From: Actinomycetota bacterium
Lineage (GTDB): Bacteria; Actinomycetota; Acidimicrobiia; IMCC26256; PALSA-610
Length of the DNA: 6,462 nucleotides
Direction of reading: 5' to 3'
NCBI GenBank assembly: GCA_030839105.1
Contig: JAUZEI010000369.1
Span: forward strand, 1-6,462
The notes under the pieces are model-generated. The model was given only the letters and a program-made list of their open reading frames with translations. It was not told the origin of the DNA and ran no database searches. The position numbers were made by a program, and so were the translations under genes. Numbering within the stretch: the stretch's first letter is position 1; each line of letters starts with the position of its first letter. Shown piece by piece: positions 4,932-6,462 of the stretch.

Positions 4932-6053
4932 CTACTGCAGCACCGGGGAATCCGCGAGCACCAGGCCGATGCGGAGTAACTCCGGAGTCGCCGACCCGAG
5001 CGAGAACTCGTAGCGCTTGAGCCACAGGAAATACCGGTGGATCGGGAAGTCGACGTCGATGCTCACACCGCCGTGGATGTGCAGCGCCGCGTGCGCGATG
5101 CGGTTTCCACCGTCCGCGGCCCAGAACTTCGCGGTCGCGACCTCGAGCGGATCGTCGGTTCCCTCGTCGAGATGCGTCGCGGCCTGCAACATCGTGAGCT
5201 CGATGGCCTGGTTGTCGATGTAGCAGTCGGCCATGCGCTGTCCGACGGCCTGGAAGGTGCCGATGGCGCGGTCGAACTGCTTCCGTTCCGTTGTGTACTG
5301 CGCGGTGAGCCGGAGCGCCTTGTCGGCCACGCCGGACACGAGCGCGCACGTTGCGACCGTCGAGCGGTTGATCGTGAACGCGAGAATTTCCGCGCCCTGC
5401 TCCGGAGTACCGATGCGCGCGTCGGCGTCGACCTTCACGCCGTCGAGCCGCATCTCGAACAGCGGCTCGTGGTTCATGATCTGCTGACGTTCCAGCGTGA
5501 TGCCTGTTGCATTCGTGGGCACCAGGAAGAGGCCGACGCCATCGTCGACGCGCGCGGGGACGAGCACGAGCTCCGCAGCGGTCGCGCCGGGGACGCTCCC
5601 CTTGAGCCCGTCGAGGCGCCACCCGTCGCCGTCCGCGGTCGCGGTCGTGGCCGGCGCCTCCGCCTCGCTGCCGTACTCCACGAGTGCGGCGGTGAGCAGT
5701 ACATCGCCGGCCGCAACCATCGAAAGCACCGCTTGCTGCGCTTCCGTGCCGAAGCGGGCGATCGGCAGTGCAGCGCTGACGAGCGTCGGGATCATCGGCA
5801 GCGGCGCGACCTGCCGACCGACCTCGCGGAGCACCATGCAGAGATCGACGAAGCCGAGGCCGAGACCGCCGACTGATTCCGGCAACGCGATACCGAGGAG
5901 GTTGGCCTTGGCGAACTCACGCCACGTGTCGAGGTCGTACCAGTCGTCGGAGCGGTCGCGCTCCTTCAAGTGCTGCAGGTCCATCCGGTCTTCGAGGATG
6001 CGAGCCGCGAGACCCGCCAGCTCCTGCTGCTCTTCACTCAGTGAGAAGTCCAT
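4932..6053 (-). CDS. Acyl-CoA dehydrogenase-like protein, probable subunit of a heteromeric enzyme
   Basis: This 373-residue protein belongs to the acyl-CoA dehydrogenase (FadE) superfamily, FAD enzymes that oxidise acyl-CoA thioesters at C2-C3. The N-terminal helical domain begins MDFSLSEEQQELAGLAARIL. The middle region carries GIALPESVGGLGLGFVDLCM (about residues 54-73) and a beta domain with WRLDGLKGSVPGATAAELVLV (about 145-165). The C-terminal domain has TTERKQFDRAIGTFQAVGQRMAD (about 254-276), the FAD-pyrophosphate-binding Arg-x-Gln-Phe signature, and HIHGGVSIDVDFPIHRYFLW (about 325-344). The usual catalytic Glu is not evident at either known site. The helix-G position reads INRSTVA (Asn229), and the C-terminal 'YEGT' position reads roughly SLG, with only Glu349 nearby. 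ATG 6053 is preceded by GGAG 10 bases upstream. It lies 18 bases after another acyl-CoA dehydrogenase-like gene, suggesting an alpha2beta2-type complex in which one subunit carries the active site. Substrate unknown: steroid side chain, branched or other acyl-CoA are possible. Confidence 0.9.
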   Translation of the reverse strand: MDFSLSEEQQELAGLAARILEDRMDLQHLKERDRSDDWYDLDTWREFAKANLLGIALPESVGGLGLGFVDLCMVLREVGRQVAPLPMIPTLVSAALPIARFGTEAQQAVLSMVAAGDVLLTAALVEYGSEAEAPATTATADGDGWRLDGLKGSVPGATAAELVLVPARVDDGVGLFLVPTNATGITLERQQIMNHEPLFEMRLDGVKVDADARIGTPEQGAEILAFTINRSTVATCALVSGVADKALRLTAQYTTERKQFDRAIGTFQAVGQRMADCYIDNQAIELTMLQAATHLDEGTDDPLEVATAKFWAADGGNRIAHAALHIHGGVSIDVDFPIHRYFLWLKRYEFSLGSATPELLRIGLVLADSPVLQ

Positions 6054-6063
6054 GTGTCTGTTA

Positions 6064-6067
6064 CTCC
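6064..6067 (-). promoter_or_regulatory. Ribosome binding site of the acyl-CoA dehydrogenase gene
   Basis: The minus strand reads GGAGTAAC upstream of the start, with GGAG 10 bases before the ATG at 6053. It sits in the 18-base gap after the upstream subunit's stop. This supports ATG 6053 and separate ribosome loading within one operon. Confidence 0.55.
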
Positions 6068-6071
6068 GGGT

Positions 6072-6462
6072 TCAGCGGGGGCTGCCGGGCATGTTCAGCC
6101 CGAAGATCGAGATCAGGTCGCGCTGCATCTCGTTGGTGCCGCCGCCGAAGGTGAGGATGTGCATCGAGCGCACCAGCGCCTCGAGCCGGCCGCGCAGCAC
6201 CGAGTCGGGTGAGCCGCGCCGGAGGTTCGCGGCGGGCCCGAGGATCTCGAGCAACAGCCGTGCGGCCTCCATGTAGAACTCGGTGCCGTAGACCTTGATC
6301 GTCGACGCGTCGGCCGGGTTCAGCGGCGCGCCGCTCGACGCGTTCGACGCGACCCGCCAGTTGGCGAGCTTGAGGAACTCGAGCTTGGCGTGTACCCGCG
6401 CCAGGTTGAGCTGCACCCACTCCTGGTCGATGACCCGCCGGCCGTCGGCGAGCACCGTCTGC
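6072..6462 (-). CDS. Acyl-CoA dehydrogenase-like protein, C-terminal part (N-terminus beyond the window)
   Basis: The last 130 residues of a second acyl-CoA dehydrogenase-superfamily protein are present; the start lies right of the window. The visible part is the C-terminal four-helix domain. RRVIDQEWVQLNLARVHAKL and EFLKLANWRVA make the helix following the FAD-binding arginine region, ADASTIKVYGTEFYMEAARLL carries the conserved Lys-Val/Glu pattern, and HILTFGGGTNEMQRDLISIF followed by GL forms the C-terminal signature. The 'Tyr-Glu-Gly-Thr' motif of medium-chain enzymes reads Gly-Gly-Gly-Thr-Asn-Glu here, so the catalytic Glu is absent from that position. As in isovaleryl-CoA dehydrogenase and many actinobacterial FadE proteins, it may instead lie on helix G, which is outside the window. 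It is first in a tandem with the complete subunit downstream, 18 bases apart. The pairing resembles actinobacterial heterotetrameric acyl-CoA dehydrogenases. Confidence 0.88.
   Translation of the reverse strand, partial: QTVLADGRRVIDQEWVQLNLARVHAKLEFLKLANWRVASNASSGAPLNPADASTIKVYGTEFYMEAARLLLEILGPAANLRRGSPDSVLRGRLEALVRSMHILTFGGGTNEMQRDLISIFGLNMPGSPR

Noticed and set aside
4258..5622. Long minus-strand frame covering the stalk region and much of the acyl-CoA dehydrogenase
   Set aside because: It is an out-of-frame, Arg-rich translation of both minus-strand genes and the gap between them, typical of high-GC DNA without stops.
5037..5876. Long plus-strand frame opposite the acyl-CoA dehydrogenase
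   Set aside because: It is an antisense shadow rich in Arg, Glu and Val with no recognisable domain. The minus strand encodes an unmistakable acyl-CoA dehydrogenase here.
1..6462. A novel defence, mobile or biosynthetic system
   Set aside because: No nuclease/ATPase pairs, toxin-antitoxin genes, integrases, transposases, reverse transcriptases or biosynthetic core enzymes are visible. The gene set is metabolic and housekeeping, apart from one unrecognised surface protein.

Overview
The window is very GC-rich, and its gene families point to an actinobacterium. The evidence is two luciferase-like (LLM, probably coenzyme F420-dependent) oxidoreductases, a paired set of divergent acyl-CoA dehydrogenases, an actinobacterial-style RNase D with an HRDC region, and a CcdA with a conserved Cys-Pro membrane segment. 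An uncultured member of the Acidimicrobiia or a related lineage would fit, but that is inference from gene content; no marker gene is present. Coding density is about 95 percent, with no RNA gene, CRISPR array, transposase or phage gene visible.

Layout from left to right: (1) the 3' end of a CcdA-type membrane thiol-disulfide transporter gene runs rightwards to 535. (2) A vicinal-oxygen-chelate (glyoxalase-like) gene lies on the minus strand (561-1073), convergent with ccdA. (3) A 78-base divergent intergenic region carrying a 7-base inverted repeat separates it from (4) a plus-strand LLM oxidoreductase (1152-2060). This overlaps by ATGA with (5) an RNase D/HRDC exonuclease gene (2057-3277). 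After a 41-base gap comes (6) a second, shorter LLM F420-type oxidoreductase (3319-4080). (7) On the minus strand, a membrane-anchored Pro/Thr-rich protein with a His/Asp-rich repetitive tail (4077-4787) shares the palindromic tetranucleotide CTAG with gene 6, so the two stop codons overlap. (8) A minus-strand operon fragment encodes two acyl-CoA dehydrogenase-like subunits: the C-terminal part of the upstream one (6072 to the window edge) and a complete downstream one (4932-6053).

How the genes may work together: the two acyl-CoA dehydrogenase genes are 18 bases apart and both depart from the usual catalytic-base pattern. This suggests a heteromeric flavoenzyme, like the alpha2beta2 enzymes of actinobacterial steroid and acyl side-chain catabolism. 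The LLM and VOC enzymes are probably redox or detoxification enzymes with unknown substrates. The RNase D gene appears to be translationally coupled to the first LLM gene, with no obvious functional link.

I looked for a novel multi-gene system and did not find a convincing one; most of the window looks like ordinary core or metabolic DNA. The best targets for a second look are the repeat-built His/Asp-rich surface protein, the apparent lack of a catalytic glutamate in the complete acyl-CoA dehydrogenase, and the compact LLM enzyme.
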